64,000 bases of DNA from Fluviispira multicolorata (lineage in GTDB: Bacteria > Bdellovibrionota_B > Oligoflexia > Silvanigrellales > Silvanigrellaceae), in contig NZ_WFLN01000010.1 of the NCBI RefSeq assembly GCF_009208585.1, forward strand, positions 157,052-221,051. The letters are read 5' to 3'. This document shows positions 1-10,132 of this stretch, piece after piece; position 1 is the stretch's first letter; every line of letters begins with the position of its first letter. The translations under genes and the position numbers were made by a program. The notes below the pieces were generated by a model. It searched no databases. It was not told the origin of the DNA and saw only the letters and a list, made by a program, of their open reading frames with translations.

Positions 1-3000
1 AATAATTTTTCAAGAACTTTTACACCTTCAATCTTTGCTTTAAAATGGCTTCTAAAATCATTTTCAGTTAGTTCTTCAACTATTTTAAACGATTCTTCCT
101 TTAAATCAGCTGCAGCATGAATAATTCCATGTACAATTCCAAATTTTCTCTCCGCTTGACGCAAAGCATCGCTCATTTCTTCATAATCAGCAACATTTGC
201 TTTTAAGAGCAACGTTTCTACCCCGTCCTCTTTTAATTCATTTAGCCTTTTTATTCTTTTAACAAGAAGAGTTGAACTGTCATTATTTTCAATTATATTT
301 TTCCATTGGCCATCATCTGGAAAATCCGTTCTAGAAATTAAGACAATTTTTGCTTTGTACTCTTTGCCAAGTATTCCAGCTAAAGCTAAGCCGATGTTAC
401 CTAAGCCTCCTGTTATTAAATACACTCCACCCTCTTTTAAATGAGAGGATATGTTTTTATTTTGAGTTAACTTAATGTTTTCAAAAGTTGGCAACCAACG
501 TAGCTTATTTCGATAAGCTACGATACTATTTCTTCTTTCTGAAGAAAACTCTTTCTCTATAAAATTTAATATATCTTTAGAGTATTGTAAAAAATTATCT
601 AAATCTAAGTGCAAATAATTTATATTTGGAAATTCTTGAGAAACAGATTTAAGAACTCCTATAAAGAGTGAACTTTCTGGCCTTATATTTTGTTCACATC
701 CATTTACCAAATATGCCTGCTCTGTTATACAAGAAATACAAATACTATTTATAATTTTACATTTAATAATAGATTTAATTAGATTTAACAAATCAAAAAT
801 GCAAATATTTTTAGAAATATAAACAATTCTTAATTCCTCATTTTTCTCCAATGAAATCAGTTTTAATACTTTTTCAAAGTGATTTTGTTGAGAATATTCT
901 ATTGAATATTTATTTTCATCAATTTTTGCAAAATTATCACTATCAATAGCAAAAAAAGAATTCTTATTATTTCTCATTAAATAATCTAAATCACTCAAGT
1001 CATCTTTATTTAGCAAATATAAATATTTAATTATTTTCTGCTTTTCATCTTTATAATCTATCAATCTTTCATATGACTGTCTCTTCCATATCTGACCATA
1101 TAACCAATCTGTAGAGTCATTGCGAATATTTATACTCTCACCTTTACCTTTATCAATCCAATATCTTTGACGTTGAAATGGATAAGTTGGGAGAGGTATA
1201 CGACCGCGACTTTCATGTGTGTATATATTTTCCCATTTTATTGCGATTCCATTTAACCATAGTTTTCCTAAAGTCTCTAAAAAAGCAATGGTGCTTGATT
1301 TATCTTCTTTTGCATGTGGCATTGTCATCAATGTTGTTGCGTGGGAATCATTTGTATTTTTCAGCATATTAATTAAGGAATGCCCCGGTCCAACTTCAAG
1401 ATAAATATTATTTTCATTTTGAAGCAAGGTTTCAAGACCTTCAGAAAACCGAACTGTTTTTACAATATGCTGAGCCCAATAATCCAAATGGGTTGCTTCT
1501 TCATTTAAAATCCACTTTCCTGATAAATTTGAAATAAAACGAATTTTAGGTGCATTAAACTGAACTGTTTTTAATATATTCTTGAATTTCGGTAACATTT
1601 CTTCCATTTGCTGCGAGTGGAATGCATGCGAAGTAAATAATAATTTTGATTCAATATTGTGAAATGAAAGTTTCTTTTGAAGCCGTTCCATTGCAACCTG
1701 AGAGCCAGAAGCAACGCAAAGATTTTTACCGTTAATCGCCGCTAATGACATATCATTTTCTAGATATTTTTTTAATTCACTTTCGCTCAGTACAACTGAA
1801 AGCATTTTACCAGAAGCTAATTCCTGCATGTATTTGCCACGCATACAAACAATTTTTATAGCATCTTGAAGGGTAAAAACTTCAGCTATGCAAGCTGCTA
1901 CATATTCACCAATGCTATGACCAATCATTGCATTGGGCTCAACTCCATAATGTCCCAAAAGTTTTACTAAACAATATTCAATCACAAATAAGACTGGTTG
2001 TGTCACATATGTCTGATTCAAAATCTCATTTTGAATGTTTTCTTGCGAAAATAGAATATTTTTTATTTTCATATCTAAATATTTATCAACTAATTGACAA
2101 CAAATATCAAAATTTTCTTTGAAAATTTCTTCTTCAAGATATAAGTGATATGCCATATTTATATATTGAGATCCTTGACCAGGAAACATAAAAACAAGAT
2201 CCATTTTATGTTGTGGAGCTTTATTTGAATAAATAAATTTATTATTTTTACTTAAAATTTTATCAATGCAGTCATTCTTAGTATTTGAAACAAAAAAACT
2301 TCTGTGTTTAAATTCATTTCGACCCATTTGCAATGTAAATGCGACGTCTGCCAGATTTTCTTCAGTTTTTTCTAAATAACCCGCTAAATTTAAATTTGCT
2401 GCACTTAAAGCTGTTTCTGATTTTGCTGACGTTATAAAAATATGTTGTGACCTTAACGAATCTCTTTTATTTTTTAAAGGAGCTTCTTCAACTATTACAT
2501 GCGCATTTGTTCCACCAATACCAAAAGAACTGACAGCAGCTCTTCGAGGCAAATAACACTCATTCCAATCTTTTAATTTTGCATTGACATAAAATCCAGA
2601 ATTATTAAATTGAATTTTAGGATTAGGATTATTAAAATTTATGCTTGGTGGTATTTTTTTATTTTTTAATGATAAAATTATTTTGATCAGTCCAGCAATA
2701 CCTGCTGCGGTATTTAGATGACCAATATTTGCCTTAACGGAACCTAAACCACAATTGAAATCACTTATTTTTCTACTTTCAAAAGCTTCTTTAAGAGCAT
2801 TTATTTCAATGGGATCACCTAAATGAGTCCCCGTACCATGAGTTTCTACATATGAGATATGATCAGAGGGTATATTTGCTATTTCAAGAGCCTCTGCAAT
2901 CACCCGTGCCTGTCCACGAACGCTGGGTGCGGTGTAACCAATTTTTTCAGATCCATCATTATTGGCCGCACTTGCACGAATAATACAATGAATTGTATCA

Positions 3001-3758
3001 TTATCTGCAATCGCATCTTCTAAGCGTTTTAAGACAACGACACCAAGACCATTTCCTTCTACTGTGCCTTGGGCTTTTTCATCAAAAGGTCTGCAATGCC
3101 CATCAGGTGAAAGAATGCTGCCTTCTTGATAAATATAGCCTTCATCTTGCGTCACATTTATAGAAACACCACCCGCTAAAGATAAATCACTCTCATAATT
3201 TAATAAACTTCTACATGCTTGATGAACCGCAATTAAAGAAGTTGAACAGGTTGTATTTACATCAATACTTGGACCTGTTAGATTGAGTTTATAAGATATT
3301 GGAGTTGATATTGAATCATTTCCATTTGAAATTTGCAGCAATCCATAGGAATTTATCAAATCTTTTCTTGAAAGAATATTAAAAATTAAATAGGAACTTA
3401 TTGCAGATCCCAGGTAAACTGAAGCTTTTCCATTGAATTTTCCACTTACATATCCGCTATTTTCAAGAGCTTCAACAGCACACTCGAGCATTGCTCTTTG
3501 TTGAGGATCCATTATCTCAGCTTCTCTAGGAGAAAAGCCAAAATATTCTGCATCAAAATACTCAATTCTATCTAAATACCCAAATATATTAATGTGATTT
3601 TTATTTTTTGATTTCAGTCCTTCTATTACTCTTACAGACTCTTTTCCTTGTAAAATATTATTCCAAAATTCTTCAACATTATTTGCTTCTGGAAATCTCC
3701 CACTCAGGCCGATAACAGCAACAGAGCCTGCATATTCATTTAAATCAAGATTTGACAT
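1..3758 (-). CDS. Type I modular polyketide synthase, KS-AT-KR (partial, continues beyond window start)
   Basis: The reading frame is open from the ATG at 3758 to base 1, about 1252 codons, so the C-terminus lies outside the window. The ketosynthase occupies about residues 10-430: the active-site Cys is C171 in a VNTTCSTS context, with catalytic His at H307 (ETHGTGT) and H347 (NIGHLN). The acyltransferase is at about 530-830, with nucleophile S615 in GHSIGEY. The HAFH motif at 711-714 is, in this family, typical of malonyl-CoA rather than methylmalonyl-CoA loading. The post-AT linker YPFQRQRYW is near 864. About 250 residues follow that look like a KR structural subdomain, then the NADPH-binding GGLGNIG near 1116. 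No dehydratase is seen before the KR. The KR catalytic Ser/Tyr, any carrier domain and any thioesterase lie beyond the edge. The start overlaps the 3' end of the upstream NRPS gene by 14 nt, so the two are probably one operon and act in sequence. Confidence 0.95.
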   Translation of the reverse strand, partial: MSNLDLNEYAGSVAVIGLSGRFPEANNVEEFWNNILQGKESVRVIEGLKSKNKNHINIFGYLDRIEYFDAEYFGFSPREAEIMDPQQRAMLECAVEALENSGYVSGKFNGKASVYLGSAISSYLIFNILSRKDLINSYGLLQISNGNDSISTPISYKLNLTGPSIDVNTTCSTSLIAVHQACRSLLNYESDLSLAGGVSINVTQDEGYIYQEGSILSPDGHCRPFDEKAQGTVEGNGLGVVVLKRLEDAIADNDTIHCIIRASAANNDGSEKIGYTAPSVRGQARVIAEALEIANIPSDHISYVETHGTGTHLGDPIEINALKEAFESRKISDFNCGLGSVKANIGHLNTAAGIAGLIKIILSLKNKKIPPSINFNNPNPKIQFNNSGFYVNAKLKDWNECYLPRRAAVSSFGIGGTNAHVIVEEAPLKNKRDSLRSQHIFITSAKSETALSAANLNLAGYLEKTEENLADVAFTLQMGRNEFKHRSFFVSNTKNDCIDKILSKNNKFIYSNKAPQHKMDLVFMFPGQGSQYINMAYHLYLEEEIFKENFDICCQLVDKYLDMKIKNILFSQENIQNEILNQTYVTQPVLFVIEYCLVKLLGHYGVEPNAMIGHSIGEYVAACIAEVFTLQDAIKIVCMRGKYMQELASGKMLSVVLSESELKKYLENDMSLAAINGKNLCVASGSQVAMERLQKKLSFHNIESKLLFTSHAFHSQQMEEMLPKFKNILKTVQFNAPKIRFISNLSGKWILNEEATHLDYWAQHIVKTVRFSEGLETLLQNENNIYLEVGPGHSLINMLKNTNDSHATTLMTMPHAKEDKSSTIAFLETLGKLWLNGIAIKWENIYTHESRGRIPLPTYPFQRQRYWIDKGKGESINIRNDSTDWLYGQIWKRQSYERLIDYKDEKQKIIKYLYLLNKDDLSDLDYLMRNNKNSFFAIDSDNFAKIDENKYSIEYSQQNHFEKVLKLISLEKNEELRIVYISKNICIFDLLNLIKSIIKCKIINSICISCITEQAYLVNGCEQNIRPESSLFIGVLKSVSQEFPNINYLHLDLDNFLQYSKDILNFIEKEFSSERRNSIVAYRNKLRWLPTFENIKLTQNKNISSHLKEGGVYLITGGLGNIGLALAGILGKEYKAKIVLISRTDFPDDGQWKNIIENNDSSTLLVKRIKRLNELKEDGVETLLLKANVADYEEMSDALRQAERKFGIVHGIIHAAADLKEESFKIVEELTENDFRSHFKAKIEGVKVLEKL

Positions 3759-6700
3759 GAGACTTCCTTATATTCATATTATATCTTTGCTTATTAATTG
3801 CTTGTCGCTGTTTCTGCGCTGAATTAATTGTACTTTCATCTATAATTGATTTCCCACTTTGAGAACTTAAGAACTGAGATAAACTTTTTACTGTGGGATA
3901 CTGAAATAAGATCATAACTTCTAAATTTGTTTTTAATAGTTCTTCAATTTTTTTATGCACAGATAAAATCATTAATGAATGAGCACCTAAATCAAAAAAA
4001 TTATCTTCTATACTTATTTCTTCTACTCCCAATGTTTCTTTCCAGATTTGGGCAATTTGATTTTCAAGCTCATTCCTAGGTTTAAATATTTCAATTTTTT
4101 GAAATAAATTATATTCCATTTTTCTTAATTCATCTTTATCAACTTTACCATTTTGATTTAACGGAATATAATCAATGAATATATAACGAGCAGGAATCAT
4201 ATAATCGGGCAAATAATTTTTAATAAATTCTTTAATCACATTAGTTTCAATCTTTTTCTTTTTATCACAGACAATATATGCAGTTAAATAATTTTCACCA
4301 TGAGCATTTTTTTGCGCTAAAACAATTGTATTTAAAATATCTTGATGCTTAAATAATACGTTTTCAATTTCACCTAGTTCAACCCTAAAACCACGTACCT
4401 TTATCTGTTCATCTATGCGCCCAATAAATTCAATTTGTCCATCAGGTAAATAGCGAGCAAGATCGCCTGTTCGATACAATCGTGTATTCAATTCAGCATT
4501 AAATGGATTTGGTATAAATTTATCTGCTGTTAATTCTGGCTTATTTAAATAACAACGAGCTAAATTTTCTCCCGCAATAAGTAATTCACCAACCTGTCCA
4601 ATGGGAACTAAATTAAAATAGGAATCCGTTATATATAATTGACTGCCATCTATTGGACGACCAATGGGAATTTGTTCATTATTAAGGGACTTAAAGTTAT
4701 TTTGAGAGTATTTCCAAATTGATGAGATAATTGTTCCTTCAGTTGGGCCATAAGTATTTATCCATTTAACTTTATCTTTAAAAAAATGGTTCCACTTAAT
4801 AAATGAGGAATGATTTGCTTGTTCTCCACCTACTATTACGAGTTTTAGAGTGTTGTATCCTTCAAAATTATCAAGATGATTTACCCATGAATGCCAAAAT
4901 GCAGTGGGTAAATTTAATATTGATATTTCATTTTTAGAAATAATATTTTGAAAATTTGGAATTGAGATGCCAATCTTATCTGGATATAGTATTAAGCTTG
5001 CGCCGCTCATTAAAGTCGGAAATATTTCTTCAATAGATAGATCGAAATTTATTGAGCTAAATTGTAAAACTCGATCATTCTTCGTTATTTCATACTGATT
5101 TTGAACAAACAAATTATGATTGAGAAGAGAGCTATGACTAACAACCACGCCTTTCGGCTTTCCTGTTGAACCTGAGGTGTATATAACATAGGCAGCTGAA
5201 TTTAAATTTGTTACATTATTAATGCTATTATCTGAAAAATTAAATATTTTTTGTAATTTAATTTCATCAATAATATAATCTAAATTTGCGTCTTGAATGA
5301 TATAATCAATTCTTTCCTTCGGGTATTTAGGATCGAGTGGAACATAAGCTGCTCCTGACTTTAGCACACCTAAAATTGTGATTATAGTGTCGGTAGATTT
5401 TGATAAATAAATACCAATAAAATTCTCACTTCCTAAACCTAAACTATTTATAAAATTTGCCACTTGATTTGATTTTTTATCTAGCTCTTCATACGTTATA
5501 ATTTTATCCTGTATTTTTAACGCTACTCTGTCTGAATTCTTTTTAGCTATATTCATAATATAGCTTATCACAGAAGTATTTATTTTTTCATTTTTTGAAT
5601 ATTTATTCCATTCAGTTAAAATCTTTTTGCTCTCACTTTTACTAATAATTGAATATCCATAAATCAAATAATCTAAATTAAGAGTAACTTCATTTAGAAA
5701 TTGCAAAAAGGAGTTCTTAAAATTATCTATGAAGGACTCACTAAATTTTGCAGCATTATATTCAATTTTAAATTCAATCATGTTTGGATGCGTCTGATAT
5801 GCCATTCCTATGTCATTTTGAATTTTTTTTGCTTCATATTTAATTGAGTTAACTTCAACATCTATTAAATCAAGTGGAATTGAGCCTAAAAAAGCTTCAA
5901 ATAAATCGACATTAAAAAACTGCTGTCCTTTTAAAATATTTTTTTCTCTCAGTCTTTCTACAATCTCTGTCAATGTACATCTTTGATGAAGCTTTGATTG
6001 TCGACGTTGAATTGATAATTCATTCAATAATTCTCTAAATGATTTATTATGATCAATTGATATCTGAAATAAAATATTATTTACAAAACATCCAGTACAT
6101 TCTCGAAATCCAGTTGGCCGCATATTAACTGGATAATTTAAAACGACTGAACTCTGTCCTGAATATCTTAATAAAAGACTACCAAAAAGTGCTGATAGAA
6201 AAATAAATATTGATGTTTTTTCTTCTTTTATTATAGCTTTTAATCTCTGATATTTTTCATCTTCCAGTCTAAAAAATATTGATCGTGACTCTTGAGATTC
6301 AGTACTTTTTGTTTTTATATCTAAACTTAAATCACTTTTTTTTAAAAGATTTTCCCAATAATCTAAATCTAGATTAATCTCTTCAGCTGTGTAAGTATTT
6401 TTTTCAAATTCAACATACTCAGAAAATTGAGGTAATTTTTTATGCTCTATATATTTTCCATTTACTAGAAATGAATTGTATAAATTTGAAAAAATATTAA
6501 TAAATGTGCTTGCTGTAATTGCATCAGAAATTATGTGATGTATATTTAATATTAATATACAGTGATTTTTATTAACATGCAAAAGCGCAAATTTATATAA
6601 GGGATTTTTTTTCAGATTAAATACATGAGATGTAATATTTTCAATATATTTATTAATTTTATCTCTAGAATGAACATTATTATCATCTATATATTCAATA

Positions 6701-6945
6701 TCTAAATCAAGATCTACTTTGTCTAAAATAACCTGATATATTTTTCCATTTTCTTCTCGAATAAAAGTTCTGCATCCTTCAGCATAATAATTCACATAAC
6801 TTTCTAAGGAGAAAATAATTGCATCAATATTGATCGAACCTTTAAGATCAAAAATAATTGGCGTATTATATGCAATACTATTTGGATTCAGTTGCCATTC
6901 AAGCCAAAAGCGCTTTTGATAGTATGAAAGCTCTAACGTTTTCAT
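3745..6945 (-). CDS. Non-ribosomal peptide synthetase module, C-A-PCP
   Basis: This 1066-residue protein is a single complete elongation-type module. The condensation domain (about 1-430) carries HHIISDA with H136, H137 and D141; the final residue of the HHxxxDG motif is Ala instead of Gly. The adenylation domain (about 455-960) has the phosphate-binding loop YTSGSTGKPKG near 590, FDLSIEEIF, NTYGPTEG, YRTGDL and the catalytic-lysine loop NQNGKVDK. The carrier domain has its phosphopantetheine Ser at S990 in LGAHSL. There is no thioesterase or reductase, so the peptidyl chain must be passed on, most simply to the PKS encoded directly downstream. Aligned by eye to the GrsA specificity pocket, the residues read D-L-E-A-I-G-T-I-I; I do not assign a substrate. 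A C domain at the N-terminus implies either an upstream acyl or peptidyl donor or lipo-initiation. Confidence 0.95.
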   Translation of the reverse strand: MKTLELSYYQKRFWLEWQLNPNSIAYNTPIIFDLKGSINIDAIIFSLESYVNYYAEGCRTFIREENGKIYQVILDKVDLDLDIEYIDDNNVHSRDKINKYIENITSHVFNLKKNPLYKFALLHVNKNHCILILNIHHIISDAITASTFINIFSNLYNSFLVNGKYIEHKKLPQFSEYVEFEKNTYTAEEINLDLDYWENLLKKSDLSLDIKTKSTESQESRSIFFRLEDEKYQRLKAIIKEEKTSIFIFLSALFGSLLLRYSGQSSVVLNYPVNMRPTGFRECTGCFVNNILFQISIDHNKSFRELLNELSIQRRQSKLHQRCTLTEIVERLREKNILKGQQFFNVDLFEAFLGSIPLDLIDVEVNSIKYEAKKIQNDIGMAYQTHPNMIEFKIEYNAAKFSESFIDNFKNSFLQFLNEVTLNLDYLIYGYSIISKSESKKILTEWNKYSKNEKINTSVISYIMNIAKKNSDRVALKIQDKIITYEELDKKSNQVANFINSLGLGSENFIGIYLSKSTDTIITILGVLKSGAAYVPLDPKYPKERIDYIIQDANLDYIIDEIKLQKIFNFSDNSINNVTNLNSAAYVIYTSGSTGKPKGVVVSHSSLLNHNLFVQNQYEITKNDRVLQFSSINFDLSIEEIFPTLMSGASLILYPDKIGISIPNFQNIISKNEISILNLPTAFWHSWVNHLDNFEGYNTLKLVIVGGEQANHSSFIKWNHFFKDKVKWINTYGPTEGTIISSIWKYSQNNFKSLNNEQIPIGRPIDGSQLYITDSYFNLVPIGQVGELLIAGENLARCYLNKPELTADKFIPNPFNAELNTRLYRTGDLARYLPDGQIEFIGRIDEQIKVRGFRVELGEIENVLFKHQDILNTIVLAQKNAHGENYLTAYIVCDKKKKIETNVIKEFIKNYLPDYMIPARYIFIDYIPLNQNGKVDKDELRKMEYNLFQKIEIFKPRNELENQIAQIWKETLGVEEISIEDNFFDLGAHSLMILSVHKKIEELLKTNLEVMILFQYPTVKSLSQFLSSQSGKSIIDESTINSAQKQRQAINKQRYNMNIRKSHVKS

Positions 6946-7475
6946 GAAAACCTCAAATTTTTAAATGATAAAATTCCATTTAACTAAAAATGCTTTTTTT
7001 ACTGATTAATTTATCTGCATAATTATATAATAGTTATTTGTCGCCAAATAGACTCAACGACAAAAATTAATACTTTGATAACTGTTTTCAGTCTTAAACC
7101 ATTTTCTTTTCAATTGCAACGTTATAGTGAAAATTCCATTTCATAAAATATTAATAGGAATAAATACTTTTAATCTTAATTATTTAAAATAAAATGATTT
7201 TTTTTATAATTTAAAATTTTATATGATACTTGTAAAATTATTTTAACGATTGTTTTGGATATCTATAACATGTCATATTTATTATTGTTATACAATAATA
7301 AATCATATCAATTTCATTCTAGAAGTGGTTTTTAATAAAATAAATTTCTTAAATTATTACTCTTTTAATCTTGATTATTTATATTTAACAATATATTATT
7401 ATTTTCAATATTTAATTGAGTTTTTTTTCTAATTCAATTGAATTATTATTTCATTTCTCTAGTATGGAATCTCAA
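6946..7475. other. Divergent intergenic region upstream of the NRPS and the glycoside hydrolase-like gene
   Basis: This very AT-rich 530-bp stretch separates two divergent genes and probably holds both promoters, but I could not pick convincing -35/-10 pairs because of the base composition. It contains a 12-bp exact direct repeat, AAAATTCCATTT, at 6970-6981 and 7130-7141. It also has a short inverted repeat, TTTGTCG (7037-7043) and CGACAAA (7058-7064). No coding sequence is supported. Confidence 0.5.
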
Positions 7476-9389
7476 ATGAAAATTCAAAGCCTTATACCAG
7501 TAATAACTATACTTTTTACTTTTACGAATGCTTATGGACAAGAAAATAATCTTCAATTTCGATTAAAAAACTGGAAAGCAATAATAAATCCTGAAAGTTT
7601 AAAAGTATTGAGTTCGTCTCCAAATGGATTAAATATCCTTACAAATCCAATACAATCAAACTTAGGGTCTATTGATAAATTAAAATTTAATAATTCCTCT
7701 GCAAGTTGGGTATTCCCCGAAAAACAACTTACAGTATCCATTAAGGTTGATAATGATAATCTCGTATTTAATTTTACGTCAAATAAAAATCAAATTTTAG
7801 AATGGCCCAGTACAAAAGAAGTGACAAACGCTCAAGATCTTATAATACCCGATGGAGAAGGTCTCCTTATTCCTTTAGAAAGTAAATTCTGGCAAAATGC
7901 TTTCGAAAAATATTATTCTACAGAATATGAAATGGCATCTGCTATGACCATGCCATTTTATGCAATACGTACTAAAAACTCAATTATTACATACTTATCT
8001 GATTCAAGTTTAAATAATTTACTCTATGTTAAAAACTCACAAAATAAAATTTTTGTTACTCAAACCCATGAATTCCGCAAAATTGATAACTACCCTCCCT
8101 ATCAAATCTCTATAAATTTAATGCAGACGCTTGATCCTCTTGCTCCTGCAAAATTATTTAAAGAAAATTTAATAAAAAACTCTAAATTTAAAACATTGAC
8201 TCAAAAAGAAAATGAAAACCCTAATATTAAAAAGTTATATGGCGCAATGCACTCCTATGTTTGGGGAACTGGGAGAACTGAAGATTTTTTAAATGATCTT
8301 CGTGATCTCAAAATAAATAATCTTTGGATTGGCTCTGATGTGGGGGAGTCAGATAAATATAAAATAACGCAAAATTATATTCAAAAGGCAATAAATTTAG
8401 GTTACCTTATTGGACCTTATGACACATGGGAAAATCTACAAAATCCAAAAACAGCCGACACACCACTTGCTATTTTTCCAAATGCTTGGCCCAAAGCAGC
8501 TATTATTAATAAGAATGGCTCAGCTAAACCCGGTTTTCAAAACAGAGGTTACGAAGCAAGTTCTCAATATTTTGCTATGCAAAATCCAATAAATAAGGAT
8601 CTTAAAGATCGCTTAAATAAATTTGCAGAAACGGGAATCAATAGCTATTTTTTAGACGTCGATGCCACAGGCACTTTACATGATGATTATTCACCTACTC
8701 ACCCTATGAATATTGAAAAAGATTTACAAAATCGCATCAGTCGTCTTAAATTAATTTCTCAAGATAAAAAACTTGTTCTTGGTTCCGAAACAGCAGTTTA
8801 TCAATTTGTTCCTTATATTGCCTTTGCACATGGAAATGCTTCTGTTTTTAATGGACCCCATTGGAAACTGACTCGTGATAAAAAAACTTATGGCCGTTGG
8901 TACCCCACAGAACGTCCCTCATTTTTCTTTAATTCTTTAAATGCTCCCGAAGAATATAAAGAAACAAAATACAATCCTACTTATAGAATTCCTTTATTTC
9001 AAACAGTATTTCATGACAGCATTATCACAACTGATCGATGGGAAATACCTATTACTAAATTTAGGAACTTAATGAATGATCGTATTCTTTTAGAATTGCT
9101 ATATGGTATACCTTCTATTTGGGCACTCGATAAAAAACAAATTAAAATGTATTCTAAAGAGATTAAAAACCTAAATGCTTTCTTTTCACCTCTTCATAAA
9201 AAGATCGCCACTCTACCAATGACTCAGTTTGAATGGCTTACAGAAAATAAATGCGTGCAAAGAACTCAGTTTGGTAATGAAGTTCAATTGACAGCAAATT
9301 TTTCAAATAATAAATTTGAAAATATTCCTGCAAAAAGCATTGAATTAAATTGGCTTAAAGAAAATAAAAAAGAAATTTATACACCTTAG
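7476..9389 (+). CDS. Secreted glycoside hydrolase-like protein (GH101-type barrel)
   Basis: A 637-residue protein that begins with a clean Sec signal peptide (MKIQSLIPVITILFTF, then TNAYGQ). I chose the ATG at 7476 because GGA lies 8-9 bases upstream and the signal peptide then starts canonically; an in-frame ATG at 7464 is the alternative. The N-terminal third looks like a beta-sandwich. The middle (about 280-560) resembles a TIM-barrel glycoside hydrolase: it has GPYDTWEN, then SYFLDVDATG, where the Asp fits the nucleophile-type position of endo-alpha-N-acetylgalactosaminidase-like (GH101/clan GH-H) enzymes, and LGSETAVYQ with a candidate acid/base Glu. The family call is from memory of motif style, not from a search. 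The enzyme would act in the periplasm or outside the cell on glycans. It is transcribed away from the NRPS gene. Its stop overlaps the convergent CheZ-like gene by 4 nt. Confidence 0.6.
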   Translation: MKIQSLIPVITILFTFTNAYGQENNLQFRLKNWKAIINPESLKVLSSSPNGLNILTNPIQSNLGSIDKLKFNNSSASWVFPEKQLTVSIKVDNDNLVFNFTSNKNQILEWPSTKEVTNAQDLIIPDGEGLLIPLESKFWQNAFEKYYSTEYEMASAMTMPFYAIRTKNSIITYLSDSSLNNLLYVKNSQNKIFVTQTHEFRKIDNYPPYQISINLMQTLDPLAPAKLFKENLIKNSKFKTLTQKENENPNIKKLYGAMHSYVWGTGRTEDFLNDLRDLKINNLWIGSDVGESDKYKITQNYIQKAINLGYLIGPYDTWENLQNPKTADTPLAIFPNAWPKAAIINKNGSAKPGFQNRGYEASSQYFAMQNPINKDLKDRLNKFAETGINSYFLDVDATGTLHDDYSPTHPMNIEKDLQNRISRLKLISQDKKLVLGSETAVYQFVPYIAFAHGNASVFNGPHWKLTRDKKTYGRWYPTERPSFFFNSLNAPEEYKETKYNPTYRIPLFQTVFHDSIITTDRWEIPITKFRNLMNDRILLELLYGIPSIWALDKKQIKMYSKEIKNLNAFFSPLHKKIATLPMTQFEWLTENKCVQRTQFGNEVQLTANFSNNKFENIPAKSIELNWLKENKKEIYTP

Positions 9390-10111
9390 TGTTTGTCTTT
9401 TTTGCCTTCATAGAAGACTTGATCAAAGACCTGTCTTTCTTCAGACATTGTATAAGAAGCTCTTGTATCTTTAATAAGTTTTGTTGCAAACTCTAAGACT
9501 TCTTGTAAATCACAATTTTGAATTCCTTTATTGATAAAATTCATTAATCCTTCATTTATTTTCTTTTGCGCTGCCAATGCATGTTCAATTCTTTGTGTTT
9601 GAATATCTTCAAAATTAAGAGATTGAATCATGGTATAAACCTGTGGACGTAATCTTTCCTCTAATCGACACACACTTTCCATACGTTTTGAAATATCAGA
9701 CCAAATGTGATCATAAGCATTAGGACCTATATTTCCATCTTGCCCATTGGCTTCAGCTGATTTTTCAACAGCACTTCTAATTCCCGGTGGCAACAGTGCA
9801 GGATTCGCTTGCTCTGCTGCTTCAGCAAAAATATCATCTGCACGTGAGTTTGCTCGACTGTTTAAAGTCGCTGCTTCGTTATGTGTTGATTTATTAAATA
9901 AACTTTCAAATATTTCTTGAGCTGAACGACCTTCCTCTACCACTAAATTGTCCATTTGCTGAATAGCTGAAGACATAGCTTCAACAAATGCTCTTACATT
10001 CGCCTGCAAATCTATGAGTTGATATTCCATTAACACTGAAAAATGGAAAAGCAATTGAACAATCATGTGTTCAGGACTTTTTGCACTTGCAAAAGGGAGT
10101 TCTTTTTCCAT
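9386..10111 (-). CDS. CheZ-like chemotaxis phosphatase
   Basis: This 241-residue, mostly helical protein contains FEDIQTQRIEHAL, with D169 and Q173 spaced exactly as the catalytic Asp/Gln pair of CheZ (D143 and Q147 in the E. coli enzyme). Long amphipathic helices on either side (about 25-60 and 135-220) fit the CheZ four-helix-bundle hairpin. The low-complexity middle (75-130, Ala/Asn rich) is probably a flexible linker. The C-terminus ends in a charged tail without the usual CheY-binding helix. It starts 21 bases after the receiver-TPR gene, with GGAGAG upstream of the ATG, so they are likely co-transcribed. It would dephosphorylate a CheY-type response regulator. The homology is distant and the partner is not in the window. 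Confidence 0.6.
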   Translation of the reverse strand: MEKELPFASAKSPEHMIVQLLFHFSVLMEYQLIDLQANVRAFVEAMSSAIQQMDNLVVEEGRSAQEIFESLFNKSTHNEAATLNSRANSRADDIFAEAAEQANPALLPPGIRSAVEKSAEANGQDGNIGPNAYDHIWSDISKRMESVCRLEERLRPQVYTMIQSLNFEDIQTQRIEHALAAQKKINEGLMNFINKGIQNCDLQEVLEFATKLIKDTRASYTMSEERQVFDQVFYEGKKDKH

Positions 10112-10132
10112 TATAGCTCTCCGTCACTTATT

